DNA of 64,000 nt from Agapanthus africanus (taxonomy: Eukaryota; Streptophyta; Magnoliopsida; Asparagales; Amaryllidaceae). Positions 35,491-48,949 of the stretch are shown here, one piece after another. Location: assembly GCA_030015575.1 (NCBI GenBank), contig CM057344.1, positions 182,979,044 through 183,043,043 of the forward strand, in the 5' to 3' direction. The position numbers and the translations under genes are program-made. Positions within the stretch are counted from its first letter, which is position 1. Each line of letters opens with the position of its first letter. The notes beneath the pieces were generated by a model that saw nothing but the letters and a program-made list of their open reading frames with translations, was not told the origin of the DNA and made no database searches.

Positions 35491-36931
35491 AAAATATTAA
35501 AAAATGAAAAACATTAAAAAATGAAAAAAAAAATTATAAATAAATAAACAGGGGAGTATCGGCATTTTGACCCTCTTGGTTTAGTATGACAGTGAGTACA
35601 CTGTCAAGTTCAAGTTTGGGGGTATGCTCGGTACGTCTTCTTCCTTCGCATTCATTTGTATATATTTTTGCATTTGCATATTTATTTGAAAACCCATAAA
35701 ATTTGGAAAATTTCAAAAATTATAAAAATTATTGTATTCAATTTTGGCCATATTTGACTTGAGTTTGACTAATAGGTTAACTGGCTAGAAACAACTAGAT
35801 CTTAGACTTAGTGAATTAAAAACCCTAAAAATAACATTCCTTAAAGTTTAACGGTATAAAGTATATGCCTTTGTAGTTTATTTAGAAATAGGCAAATTTT
35901 GGGTTCACTTCTTGGGCTAAATCAAAACAAGGGAAGAGTATTGATGTTCTTATTAGAGTATAAGTCTGAAAAATAGTTCCTAGCTTAAGTCTAGACTCTG
36001 AAAACGTATACCCTACAAATTGCACAATCACGCACCTTGAAACTTGGAATAGTAGAAGAGACCTTGAAATGCTCTTGTCTAAAGTCCTTAGTATAATGAA
36101 AAGAAAAAAAATGTGAATAAAGAATAAAAAAAATGGACACTGGTTTTTGTGATTACTTAAGGCTGCAAAAATAGAAAAATATTTAGCGAGGGTGCTTCAT
36201 CACCTAGTGCCTTAGACCAACTGGTTTGGGAGTCACTGCTAAAAGCCTTAGGTGTTGCAAAACTAGGAATTACACTTCAAATGTGCAAACACATCTTATA
36301 ATCGGTTGTTGGTACCTCAAGAAGTATTAACGGTTGCATGAAGGATGTGTAAGCAAAATTCAATTAAAAATTCACCTACTAATAAGTGCTTTGGACAACG
36401 GACGAGAGTATGATTGCTTGATTTGAATTTCCAAGTGTAGGGGTGATCTATACACACACGTAGGGGTATGTAATTGGGAGTTTAGATGAGAGAAAGGAGT
36501 GAAGAATAGAACTTGTATCTTTAGTAAGGTTGATAGAAATTCCTAAGTGGAGATGGAACTTTAGAAGGAAAACTTAAGAGATGCCGAAAGCTAAGTAGGT
36601 CTACATAACATATATAATCTTAAGTTAAATAATGAGGAAGTGTGAAGAATATGGGTGGATGATTTATGAGTCAAAGATAATAGAATTCCTTGTTAGAAGA
36701 CCTAATTGGAGAATTAAAGTCGAAAAGCCAAATTGATAAGATTTTGTGGGTGCAATCCGCTGAAAACCCTCAGGAGACAACACTCCTCCTACTAGGGACA
36801 CCTAGAGGTTTAACGGCTTGTTGCACGAGCTCAGTGCAATCGCGTTTCTCTGCGAAAGTGCGGCTAGGTTTTTGTAGAGAATAAAAAATAAGTTTGCTCG
36901 AGGACGAGCAAAAGATAAGTTTGGGGGTATT
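35491..36931 (+). other. G1 3' untranslated region with polypurine tract
   Basis: Non-coding, alignable with 57227-58650 (G3) and, reversed, 50298-51734 (G2). Hairpin GACAGTG-AGTA-CACTGTC (35588-35605) precedes AAGTTTGGGGG (35612-35622). Near the end, TTTGCTCG-AGGA-CGAGCAAA (36893-36912) precedes the terminal polypurine tract AAGTTTGGGGG (36917-36927) and LTR B. Confidence 0.85.
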
Positions 36932-37991
36932 TGTTCACACCATAATATTGTATTATTATATTCCCCATTCTTATTCTTTTTATAAATAAACAGGTGCTTT
37001 TGACGCATGTCTGCTACATGTTACAGGTTACAGGTTCTTAGACAGGAAACAGTGAAAACGATGAAAAGACGATGCAAAAGTGGACTTTGACCAACAAATA
37101 GAAGGATCTTAATCAAGCCTACACAAAGATAAAGTTCACAAAGCATAAGGCAGCGCAAGGTCCAAGAATACAAAGCGAACGGTTAAAAATCCATTGCAAA
37201 TTGTTCACTGAAGATCTGGAACCAATGTAGAAGCCCAAATGGAAAAAATTATAAATAAATAACCAGACCAGAGGACCCTGAATCAGCCCAGAAAAATATA
37301 TCATAATAACTCACCAAAGGGCCGCGGAACCGCGGCCCAAGGCCTACCAATGCCGCGGTTTCGCGGCCGTCTAGGGCAATCAGGTGGTGAAAATTTTAGC
37401 AAAGTTTGGTGCGGCTCTGGAAAGATTTCCTAGGGGTATATTTGTAATTTTAGACATGCGGATCAAAATGTAACCCTAGGGTTTCCTATTCTCTATAAAT
37501 AGGAACCCAAAACAATGTATTTTCTTTATGCCTCCTTTTAATAATAAATTCCAAAATTCTTTATGGAGAGCATCGTTGTTTCTTCTCCATTCATCTATTC
37601 AGATCTGACAACCCTGCATGGATGATTGGAGGGATGCATCTGTAAGTAGATTTAATTTCTCGCCCTAGTTTAGATTTCACTTCTTCGCCCTAGGTAGATT
37701 TAATTTCATGCCCTAGGAACTTATTTAGGGTTTAGATTTGGGGAAGGCTTTTGAGAGATGAGATCTCTCATCCCTTTCTTACCCACCAAATATTTACAAT
37801 AGGACTCCATGCATACACGCACACACCGCGCCCTACGGCATCCTACCCCTCGAGGTAACGATGACACCGTAGTGTAAAGGCCCGGTTGCGCGCATTTTCC
37901 ATGGAGGTTAGGGTAAGGATCTCTAAAGGAAGGACAAGAACCTAGAGGAAGGAACACCTTCCCGAATGGATCTAATCCCTTTTATTGATAA

Positions 37992-40188
37992 TGTAGGGTT
38001 CCTAGGCACTCTTGTGAAGGTTCTAAAGGCATCAAACATACCCGGATAAAATTTTAGACGTGCCGAACAACCCAAAGCCGGGATCTTTGCTAGATTATTA
38101 GGGTTTAACATGCAATATGATAACTTTTATCTAAGTGTGAGGGATTACAACCTTTGTAGTCCGCTCCTTCACTTCACAAGCTCCGAGTAAAAGTCCCTTT
38201 GCCGCGATCCACGATCTCCCGGACTCATGAGAGGCTCCACGACTCGAACGATCCATTCTAGCTCGTCGTAATCCAAATCTCCGATGATCTACCTTGAAGT
38301 TGCTTCGACTCAAGCTTTCTCACTCAAAAGAGAAGAACACCCTAATCACATGGGCTAGATGAGATGAGGATGAGAGAGTAGTGATTTTGCTTTCTTTTAA
38401 TATCATTTTCTCATTTTATTCATCACTTAAGAAAATCTCAAGAGAGCTTCTTCAAGAGAGAGAAGAAGAAGAAGATAATGGAAAAGGAATAATGATCAAT
38501 CTTTTTCTTTTGTGATGAATAGAAATATAAACATATGATTGAATTATTAACCATGGTCAAGGATGATTGGATGAGAACAAGTAGAGAAACAACTAGGGTT
38601 AGGGTTTGGTTGAGTTAATAATGTGTCATCACAAAATATCCTAACCTTGACAAAAGAAATAGCTTCTAGAAGGAACTTGAAGCTACTAACCCTAATCAAA
38701 CCCTAACCTCAATTAATCATCCTTAAACATGTTTAACAATTAATCATATCATGTCACAATAATATATATCACATATATATTATATATTTGCAACAAAAGA
38801 AAATAATACAATTAACATATATCGCATATATATCAATGTATCATCCCGCGAGAAAATGAAATAATAAAGTAAGCCAATATTAGTTAATATAATAATATAT
38901 CATATATATATTATTATATATTAAATCATCGAATCAACACTTGATCCGACGATCCGGCTATATCGAATATAACCGACTAATATATCATGTACCGATTTAT
39001 CGAATCAACACTTGATCCGATGTCCCGGTTCATATCTAAATATCGCGAGAATATAATACGGTATCCCATATCGCATTATTCTCGTTCCTGCGCATATCAC
39101 ATATGTGCCACTACTCTGTTTCGCCTGAGCCAAGAAACCTCTGTGTAGGACTCTAAAGAATCGTCAATACGCCGGTAGCAGGTGATGATCATATCAAACA
39201 CCCACAAGCTGCAAGCGGTCAGCTAAACGTAACAGCCACCCAGGTATTGAGCGATCAGAAGATCAACAAGCTAGCCTGTGCATTCTCCTGTGAATCCGAT
39301 CAGTAACACTCCCGTACAGTCCGGTCTGTTCGTCTAATATGTCGCATATCAAGTCTAGGGGTGGTATACGTCAGACCCCAGTAACCGATAAGTCGTGTCG
39401 ATGTATGGCTCATAACGGGTCGAGAAACTACTAGTAACACTTACCAGTAAATCTCTATATCAGCCCTGGCCAGGGACTTCCAGTTATAGCCAATCGAACA
39501 CAGCACAACATCAACTCCCTATACCGGGAGAGACGAATCCCCTCCTATCGCTCATTGCCTCCATGTGATTCGGGACTGTACCCAAAAGCCACCGTTTTGC
39601 ACGCCCTCTTGGACGTGGTAAGGTGGAAATCAAAGCACAGTGGGTATCACACAAGACTCTATGACGATCTCGGGTCTACAGACTACCCTGTACCAGTGTC
39701 ACCGGAGAACTGCCATCTGACGTGTGGTATATCACCATCTGGGAGTTCTCGGCGAGTCCGTCCAGTGTACCCAGTCTCCACTGAGCACCCGTACACCATC
39801 TCTGATGTCTAACACCGATGGATATGGGATCATCCATCGCCCATCATATGGGTCAAGATGCGTATACGCTAGTCTACTCTGGTGTATCGATGCCCTGTCT
39901 CGATATACCCTCGACTAGGAACAGTTATAGGATGTACTCATCGACTACCGCGGCCCCACTAGTATGATCTCATCATAGTCCCAGTAGTCGAGTACAGATC
40001 CTAAGGGCTTTATCAACATGTGAGAGTAAAACAGTAAACCAATACAAGTCAACATGTTAAGATAAAGTGAAACCAAATAGCATACTATCATGACGAGCAA
40101 GAAAGTCATCTCTATATATAACCAAGCATCCATTATAATATACATCATATGTACAACAATGGCCTCTAGGGCATATACATAACTAACA
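37992..40188 (-). repeat. E2 3' LTR
   Basis: On the plus strand it starts TGTAGGGTTCCTAGG and ends AACTAACA. It carries two dyads ATCGAATCAA-cac-TTGATCCGAC/T (38928-38950 and 38999-39021). Confidence 0.95.
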
Positions 40189-40204
40189 ATCTCCCACTTG
40201 CACT
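40189..40204 (-). other. E2 polypurine tract
   Basis: Reverse complement of AGTGCAAGTGGGAGAT. It overlaps the last two bases of the pol stop codon, so coding sequence runs right up to the LTR. Confidence 0.93.
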
Positions 40205-43200
40205 AAGGCCAGCTGCTGTAGTATCTCATACCTAGCATCCCGAATAATCTCTCAAACTGTATCTGGGGAATAGCCTTCGTGAATGGATCCGCAGTGTTGT
40301 CCTTCGTATCTACTCTCCTGACCTCGATCTCCCGGCGATCAACTATCTCCCTGATCAGGTGATACCGCCTCAGAATATGTCTGGATTTCTGATGGGACCT
40401 GGGTTCCTTGGCTAATGCCACAGCTCCATTGTTATCGCAATACAAAGGTATTGGATGCTCAATGGATGGAACCACACCAAGTTCACAAATGAACTTCTTG
40501 ATCCAGACAGCTTCTTTGGCAGCATCGTTGGCAGCGATGTATTCAGCCTCCATCGTTGAGTCTGCAACGGTATCCTGTTTGGAACTCTTCCAACATACCG
40601 CCCCTCCATTGAGGGTGAAGACAAAACCCGAATGCGACTTAGAGTCGTCCTTATCACTTTGGAAGCTGGAATCGGTAAAGGACTCCACCTGGAGTTCTCC
40701 GTTACCATACACCAAGAACATCTCCTTAGTCCTTCGTAAGTACTTGAGAATGTTCTTCACAGCTGTCCAGTGACTCTCTCCAGGATCTGCTTGATACCGA
40801 CTCACTACACTTAGTGAGTATGCTACATCGGGTCTGGTACATAGCATCGCATACATGATAGAGCCTACTGCCGAAGCATAGGGTATCCCTTGCATGCGAG
40901 CTCTCTCCAAATCAGTCTTGGGAGACATCTCTTTGGAGAGAGTGAGTCCAGAGATCGTGGGCTGATTCCCACGTTTGGATTCTTCCATACTAAACCTCTT
41001 TAGTATGGTGTCAATGTACCTGGATTGGGACAATCCCAATATCCGTTTAGATCTATCTCTATAGATCATGATTCCCAATATGCAGGAGGCATCACCTAGA
41101 TCTTTCATTGAGAATCTCTGTGATAAGAAGAGCTTGACTGATTGCAGCATAGGAATATCATTTCCTATCAAGAGTATGTCATCCACGTACAATACGAGGA
41201 AGACAACCTTACCCTCTGCTACCTTCTTATAGATACAAGGTTCATCTATATTTTTGATGAAGTCAAACTCTTTGACTATAACATCAAAACAGATGTTCCA
41301 ACTCCGCGATGCTTGCTTTAACCCATAAATGGATTTAAGCAGCTTGCACACCTTTCCGCTGCTCCCACTATCTACGAAGCCCTCTGGCTGAGTCATGTAC
41401 ACGCTCTCTTCTAAATCACCATTTAGAAAGGCGGTCTTAACATCCATTTGCCAGATTTCGTAGTCATGGTATGCAGCAATGGCAAGTAAGATCCGGATGG
41501 ACTTAAGCATAGCCACTGGAGAAAAGGTTTCGTCATAATCCATACCTGGTCGTTGACGAAAACCTTTTGCTACAAGTCTAGCTTTGAAAGTCTCAACTTT
41601 TCCATCTACACCAAATTTCTTTTTAAAGATCCACTTGCTCCCAATGGGTTTTACCCCTTCAGGAGCATTTTCCAAAGTCCATACTTTGTTGGTGTACATG
41701 GATTCCATCTCAGATCGCATTGCATCCAGCCATTTCACAGAGTCACCACTCGTGATGGCCTGCTCGAAACTAGTTGGTTCATCATCATCCATGATGCAAT
41801 CCTCGCTTCCACCATCAATGAGAAAACCGTAGTATCTCTCAGGTGGACGAGAAACCCTACTAGATCTGCGGAGAGGCTGGGGTTCGTCGGGTACTACTGA
41901 ATCCTCTGGTTCCACTAAATCATCTGTTGTAGTTTGTGTCGCTGGAACCTCTTCCAGTTCTACCTCAGAGCCACTAATCTCTTTTGCAAGAAATTCCTTT
42001 TCTAAAAAGGTGGCGTGCCGAGAAACAAACACCTTTTGTTCTTCGGTGTGGTAGAAGATATACCCGCGCGAATGTTTGGGATATCCAATAAACTTGCACA
42101 GAATAGACCTTGCGCCGAGTTTGTCCGGATTTTGTGTTTTCACATATGCCGGACAACCCCATATCCTAACATAATTAAGATATGGTCTCTTTCCTTTCCA
42201 TATCTCATATGGAGTGGTAGGCACTGATTTGGTAGGAACCATATTCAATAGGTGTATGGCTGTCTCAAGCGCATACCCCCAGAAGGAAATAGGTAACTCA
42301 GCCTCGCTCATCATAGAGCGCACCATATCTAATAGGGTGCGATTCCTCCGTTCCGATACACCGTTGTGCTGTGGTGTATAAGGAGGTGTAAGCTGAGAGA
42401 GAATCCCATTCTCTTTTAGATAATCTAGGAACTCATTGCTTAAGTATTATCCTCCTCGATCAGATCGAAGGATCTTAATACTTTTGCCCGTTTGGTTCTC
42501 TACTTCGTGCTTATATTCTCTGAATTTCTCAAAAGCTTCAGACTTGTGTTTCAACAAGAACACATGTCCGTATCTAGAGAGATCGTCAGTGAATGTAATG
42601 AAGTAGGAAGAACCGTTCCTGGCATGCGTAGACATGGGACCGCATACATCACTATGTACCAGTCCTAAGAGTTCGGTAACTCTTTCTCCGTGTCCACTAA
42701 ACGGAGCTTTGGTCATTTTTCCTTTGAGACATGAATGGCAAGTATCATAAGATGATAATTCGAACGGATTCAAATAACCATCTTTATGTAACTTAGCCAG
42801 TCGTGTCGCATTGATATGACCAAGTCTACAATGCCACAAGTAGGATTCGTTCATATCCGAACCTTTCCTCTTGTGTGTGTTTTGTATATTCAGGACTGTA
42901 TTCTGATTTAGAATGAATATGCCATTATGTAACGAGCCTGATGCAATCAACTTTTGATCTAGGAATATGTTCATAACATTATCCTGTACTACAAAATTAT
43001 ATCCCTCTTTACTCAATAAAGAAACTGATATAATGTTGCACATCATGTTCGGTATATAATAGCACTCATTTAGAATCAGTGTATTACGACTTGGCAATAC
43101 AAGGTGATATTCGCCAACTGCTTTGGCTACAATACTTGCACCGTTCCCTACTTGAACGGAATGATCACCTTTTCCCAGTTCTCTACCTTTACGTAGCCCA

Positions 43201-43505
43201 TGTAACTGTTTACATATGTGGGATCCTGATCCGGTATCTAATACCCAGGACGTAGGGTGAACTGAGAAACAGTTCTCAATAACTAACACACCTGAAGAAG
43301 ATGCATCAACATGCATGTTCTTCTGGGCGGCGTGAGAATCCAGATATTCTCCTGTTTCCTGTTCAGTCTTATAACTCTTATAAGAAAGAACGGGTCCAAC
43401 ATTCCCTAGCTCAGTACAATAATTAGGTTTAGTCAATACATCAATATTATTATCTTGATTAAGGCCTGAAATGGTTGCTACCTGGAGAGAGAGAGAAGAA
43501 AACAC
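40203..43505 (-). pseudogene. E2 copia polyprotein (PR-INT-RT-RNase H) with one nonsense codon
   Basis: One minus-strand frame read from 43505 to 40203 is interrupted only by TAA at 42447-42449. The part before it (352 codons) holds protease DTGSGS (residues 90-95), the H-H-C-C integrase zinc motif (H225, H230, C256, C259), integrase D286 and D349, and ends just after the second catalytic Asp, where a Glu is usual in relatives. After the stop the same frame continues; the 707 codons from 42326 hold the rest of integrase and RT (D295 in MDVKTAF, YVDD at 380-383). RNase H follows (TD at 551-552, E593, D631 in CDNNGA). No gag domain precedes protease. The start at 43505 lies at the pyrimidine-tract junction and may not be a true initiation site; splicing onto an upstream exon is possible. 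Whether the stop is read through is unknown. Confidence 0.93.
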
Positions 43506-46125
43506 TTTAGCGTATGCTCTTGCAAGATTAGATTGGTTATTATCTTATCTAATCAGGATGTCTCCCACTGTTTTTATCAAATCTGCCTTCAAACCCTAAA
43601 AGGTAAGATTAGCCGGGATTAATTACACCTTACAATTTCGTCAATCTTTCAGCCAGATCAGTGTCGGTACTTTGAGGGAGGTTCCCCGTGCTCTCGCACG
43701 GACCTAATTAATGTAAACCTCGTTTTCCAGAGGCGTAACCTCGTTAACACTTTTCTAGACACCTACTTGAATGACTAATTGTCCTGTGTAAAACTCTTCC
43801 AGGAGTAACACTTACTCGCAGTGGGTATCGGGATCCAACTATCTCATAGGAGGTATGCAATCTCATTGCAAATTTCAACACTTGAAATTCCCGATAATGC
43901 TTTTACCCCTAGCATTCTATGACCTTGACGCAGGCCAACAAACCATAGTGCGCTAGTCAAGTTCAACCCGTCATTTCTTGATTCAATTAAACCCACCCGC
44001 ACGACCCTTGACGCAGGCCAACAAAGTCGCACGACTACCCTAATCGAATCTGCATCATATGCATAAACAGATATATACTAGTTAGCTACCGCACACTACG
44101 CCTTGACGCAGGCCAACAAGCGTGGCACGAATACTAAATAATATCTATCTGAAATGACGGAGGGCTACGCAGGTTTTTCAGAAAACCCTGAGCGTAATGA
44201 ACTTGATATCGTCGTAGAATCGAGTGAAGTTTTGAAAAGGAGTGTTTTTGAGGCTTTTCTTAGTTTTGCTAAAGGGGTCACTCCCGGTGAAGGGATCGTC
44301 GGCCCTTTCCTCATCGAATAAGGTGCAGGATATATCATATATACCGCTGTGCAAAGCAAAACACTAAAAGCAATCAAAATACAAACCGCGTTTTGTAGCA
44401 TCTGCCAGTTTTGCTAAAGGAGTCACTCCCGGTGAAGGGATCTCGGTCCTTTCCTCATCGAATAAGGTGCAGGATATATCGTATATATCACTGTGCAAAG
44501 CAAAACTGTAGCTACCCTTTTTATTAAGTTTTGATTCTACAACATCTTTAGGTTTCTTTTCTTTTATTAATCTCATTAATAAAAATCCCATCAGCTTATG
44601 CTTCCTAAGCATCACAGAAGAAACGAAAGCAGTAATATTTATATATCAGCATATATATATAGTATAAGCATTCGTCTCAGGCAGTAATATGATCTCATCA
44701 CAGAACATTGCAGCAGAAGAACATATATGAAATATTGGATATACTAGGACGTCCGTGTTTTCAATACGAGCCTGTATAAAACACGGATTCCACGGTCGCG
44801 ACGAATAGCCAAACCCACATCCCAAGACCCCTACGAGAGCGGCAAGTAACACTGCCAATTCTAGGGTTAGGAGACCCGGTCTCGACTCCTCGAGATGGCC
44901 TCCCACTGGACCCTAGAACCCGGTTACTTGTGCTCCCCTCCTTGGGTCTACCTAATGCGGAAAAGTAAATAATATACACTGGTGACAGCAACCGCAACCA
45001 GGAAGTGCCCCAAATAAAAGAATATTACATTACAAATGAATTTTACATGAATGAAAATAAAAACCCTCATCTCACATAAAACCCCCGGCTATTCAGAACG
45101 CGACGATCCAATATAACATATCACAGCAACACATAATATCTCATATCATCAACGTAAGTAAATATGCGCATCACAATTGTCGTTGAATCATATAGCAACG
45201 AAACCGGCGATATCACATATTACACTTACGGTCACAGAAAAGAAAGTGTAAAACTACAATATTTGGAATCCACAATCACTTTAGACATCGTAAATCCGAA
45301 ATATCACATACTCCGCATTTCATGCCTAACTCTATGAATTCCACATATTGTATCACATTCCAGATAAATATACAGTATTAAACTTTTCGAACAGATAATC
45401 AAACACCCAAAATTTCCTAAACTGCTCAACACTTGAGCGGGGTTCAAATAATCCCAGAATATGTCACAGTACCGGTGATCCAGCCGTAGAAGGGTCAAGC
45501 CAACGCCTCACATGTGGCACGCCGTACTGCCCCAAACCCGAAGGTTCAAAAGGCAGTTCAAGACGGTCACATAATCGAGTTAAGGTTTGTGTCTTCTAGA
45601 GGGTCCACCGCTTAACTTGTACAATTGTTCCGAACGATTTAAACCCAAATAAATTTCAACACTTGAAAATTTGCCGTACCGGGAAACAGTAAGTTAATGA
45701 TATCCGTTCAAATAGTTTAACAGTTTCTAAATATCCGGAAAGAAATACGAATTTAAAATTTCTGATCGAGTCTACTATTACAAAACAAACCCCAGAATTT
45801 TAAACACCTGGAACAGATTAAAAATACCCAGAATAGTCAGCAAGTAACCACGGTTAAAACCATGAAGCCACGTGTCCCAATCCTACAGCGCCGCCGCTGA
45901 ACCGCCGCGAGAACCCTCTTTCTGCCGCGCTTCCGCGCTACTTTGGTGGAATTGTTGGCACGTGTTTCATGGTAATTCTTAGAATTCCCTGCTGATTTTT
46001 TTACATATTTTTAATTCTGAAAAATCCCAAAATTTAAAAAATTTCCAGAGAGGGGTCCATTTTGTTCGTTACGGGTTCGATCGGAGTTTTAACTTCGTAA
46101 ACACATCGCCTAATGCTCTAGCTAG
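43506..46125 (-). other. E2 structured non-coding leader
   Basis: 2.6 kb between primer site and pol with no gag and no credible ORF. Minus-strand hairpins, in transcript order: large GC stem-loop (CCATGAA..CACGTG/CACGTG..TTCATGG outer stem, about 45861-45973); three-tier hairpin 44859-44918; GGCTC-loop hairpin 44753-44786; CCTTAT-tcg-ATGAGG at 44453-44467 and 44309-44323; three hairpins with apical TTGGC-ctgc-GTCAA (44098-44123, 44002-44029, 43917-43948); and a TTAGGGTTTG-loop stem (43580-43610). A pyrimidine tract ending CAG (about 43480-43500, minus strand) leads into pol. Confidence 0.82.
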
Positions 46126-46138
46126 GCTCTGATACCAC
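46126..46138 (-). promoter_or_regulatory. E2 primer binding site (initiator tRNA-Met)
   Basis: GCTCTGATACCAC on the plus strand, i.e. GTGGTATCAGAGC on the element's strand, abutting the 5' LTR. Confidence 0.94.
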
Positions 46139-48336
46139 TGTAGGGTTCCTAGGCACTCTTGTGAAGGTTCTAAAGGCATCAAACATGCCCGGATAAAATT
46201 TTAGACGTGCCGAACAACCCAAAGCCGGGATCTTTGCTAGATTATTAGGGTTTAACATGCAATATGATAACTTTTATCTAAGTGTGAGGGATTACAACCT
46301 TTGTAGTCCGCTCCTTCACTTCACAAGCTCCGAGTAGAAGTCCCTTTGTCGCGATCCACGATCTCCCGGACTCATGAGAGGCTCCACGACTCGAACGATC
46401 CATTCTAGCTCGTCGTAATCCAAATCTCCGATGATCTACCTTGAAGTTGCTTCGACTCAAGCTTTCTCACTCAAAAGAGAAGAACACCCTAATCACATGG
46501 GCTAGATGAGATGAGGATGAGAGAGTAGTGATTTTGCTTTCTTTTAATATCATTTTCTCATTTTATTCATCACTTAAGAAAATCTCAAGAGAGCTTCTTC
46601 AAGAGAGAGAAGAAGAAGAAGATAATGGAAAAGGAATAATGATCAATCTTTTTCTTTTGTGATGAATAGAAATATAAACATATGATTGAATTATTAACCA
46701 TGGTCAAGGATGATTGGATGAGAACAAGTAGAGAAACAACTAGGGTTAGGGTTTGGTTGAGTTAATAATGTGTCATCACAAAATATCCTAACCTTGACAA
46801 AAGAAATAGCTTCTAGAAGGAACTTGAAGCTACTAACCCTAATCAAACCCTAACCTCAATTAATCATCCTTAAACATGTTTAACAATTAATCATATCATG
46901 TCACAATAATATATATCACATATATATTATATATTTGCAACAAAAGAAAATAATACAATTAACATATATCGCATATATATCAATGTATCATCCCGCGAGA
47001 AAATGAAATAATAAAGTAAGCCAATATTAGTTAATATAATAATATATCATATATATATTATTATATATTAAATCATCGAATCAACACTTGATCCGACGAT
47101 CCGGCTATATCGAATATAACCGACTAATATATCATGTACCGATTTATCGAATCAACACTTGATCCGATGTCCCGGTTCATATCTAAATATCGCGAGAATA
47201 TAATACGGTATCCCATATCGCATTATTCTCGTTCCTGCGCATATCACATATGTGCCACTACTCTGTTTCGCCTGAGCCAAGAAACCTCTGTGTAGGACTC
47301 TAAAGAATCGTCAATACGCCGGGTAGCAGGTGATGATCATATCAAACACCCACAAGCTGCAAGCGGTCAGCTAAACGTAACAGCCACCCAGGTATTGAGC
47401 GATCAGAAGATCAACAAGCTAGCCTGTGCATTCTCCTGTGAATCCGATCAGTAACACTCCCGTACAGTCCGGTCTGTTCGTCTAATATGTCGCATATCAA
47501 GTCTAGGGGTGGTATACGTCAGACCCCAGTAACCGATAAGTCGTGTCGATGTATGGCTCATAACGGGTCGAGAAACTACTAGTAACACTTACCAGTAAAT
47601 CTCTATATCAGCCCTGGCCAGGGACTTCCAGTTATAGCCAATCGAACACAGCACAACATCAACTCCCTATACCGGGAGAGACGAATCCCCTCCTATCGCT
47701 CATTGCCTCCATGTGATTCGGGACTGTACCCAAAAGCCACCGTTTTGCACGCCCTCTTGGACGTGGTAAGGTGGAAATCAAAGCACAGTGGGTATCACAC
47801 AAGACTCTATGACGATCTCGGGTCTACAGACTACCCTGTACCAGTGTCACCGGAGAACTGCCATCTGACGTGTGGTATATCACCATCTGGGAGTTCTCGG
47901 CGAGTCCGTCCAGTGTACCCAGTCTCCACTGAGTACCCGTACACCATCTCTGATGTCTAACACCGATGGATATGGGATCATCCATCGCCCATCATATGGG
48001 TCAAGATGCGTATACGCTAGTCTACTCTGGTGTATCGATGCCCTGTCTCGATATACCCTCGACTAGGAACAGTTATAGGATGTACTCATCGACTACCGCG
48101 GCCCCACTAGTATGATCTCATCATAGTCCCAGTAGTCGAGTACAGATCCTAAGGGCTTTATCAACATGTGAGAGTAAAACAGTAAACCAATACAAGTCAA
48201 CATGTTAAGATAAAGTGAAACCAAATAGCATACTATCATGACGAGCAAGAAAGTCATCTCTATATATAACCAAGCATCCATTATAATATACATCATATGT
48301 ACAACAATGGCCTCTAGGGCATATACATAACTAACA
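46139..48336 (-). repeat. E2 5' LTR
   Basis: 2198 bp, nearly identical to 37992-40188. Differences seen: near 46187, 46337 and 46349, an extra G near 47323, and near 47935. Confidence 0.95.
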
Positions 48337-48629
48337 GATAATTACCATAACTCCTCATAGATCTTCATTCGGGTATAGAAAGCGGTGAGATTTAATTGCA
48401 TTTCCAAACCATCCCTAAACCTAGCCCTAGCAAGAGTAGATCTAGATAATTGCCCTAGGTTAATTAGGTTTTTAGATTTAATAACAATCCAAACTCCCTT
48501 CGGAATTAACTCGTTAGCGCGACTAGGAGATTCACAAAATCCCTGTGGACCGACCCGTACTCACCGGCTAGCTTCATGCGACGCCGTTCTTGATTGCGGT
48601 TTAGAAATAGTTTTTGACATAAGAATCAA

Positions 48630-48949
48630 ATGGCGCCGTTGCCGGGGATGGCGTAGAACTTTCCTTTTTGCGATTTCTGGTTAATCTTAAAATTTAAAAA
48701 ATCATAAAAATCTGAAAAATCATAAAAAATATATAAATATATCAATTGTTATTTTTGGAAAGGGATACTTTCTTGTTTGAATTTTTGCAGGATATACAAA
48801 TTCGGATCTGGAAATTTCCAGAAAGCGAAACGGAAAAAGAGATATCGGAACAGAAGGGATTTTTATAATTTTATGATTTTTTTAATTTTATGATTAACCC
48901 GAAATCTCGAAAAGGAAAGTTCTACGCCATCCCCGGCAACGGCGCCATT
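48630..48949. mobile_element. Head-to-head junction of two G leaders
   Basis: A forward tRNA-Asp primer site (48632-48652) and about 230 bp of G leader run into a reversed leader fragment ending in a reversed primer site (48927-48947), meeting near 48862 in an AT-rich string. LTR B (+) and LTR C (-) flank this block, making a large palindrome-like structure. The rest of both internal regions is missing here. Confidence 0.85.

Larger units (their letters stand above)
37992..48336 (-). mobile_element. E2: young, nearly intact Ty1/copia element
   Basis: A 10,345-bp minus-strand element with LTRs of 2197 and 2198 bp (37992-40188 and 46139-48336) and the 5-bp duplication gataa (37987-37991 and 48337-48341). 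I find only about five differences between the LTRs, one a single-base indel. Pol is one frame with one stop. No gag is present between the primer site and protease; that 2.6 kb is structured leader. LTR and pol similarity place E1 in the same family. It is the youngest insertion in the window by LTR comparison. Confidence 0.96.
36932..48629 (+). repeat. G-family LTR B, split by E2
   Basis: Pieces 36932-37991 and 48342-48629 (1348 bp in all) join across E2 when its gataa duplication is counted once. The 3' end 'aagaatca' is followed by a tRNA-Asp primer site at 48632. It differs from LTR A by roughly 2-3% by eye. The CCGCGG module is at 37311-37390. Confidence 0.88.

Noticed and set aside
40408..40773. 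121-codon plus-strand ORF (and 41553-41900, 115 codons)
   Set aside because: Opposite-strand shadows of the E2 RNase H and RT coding region.
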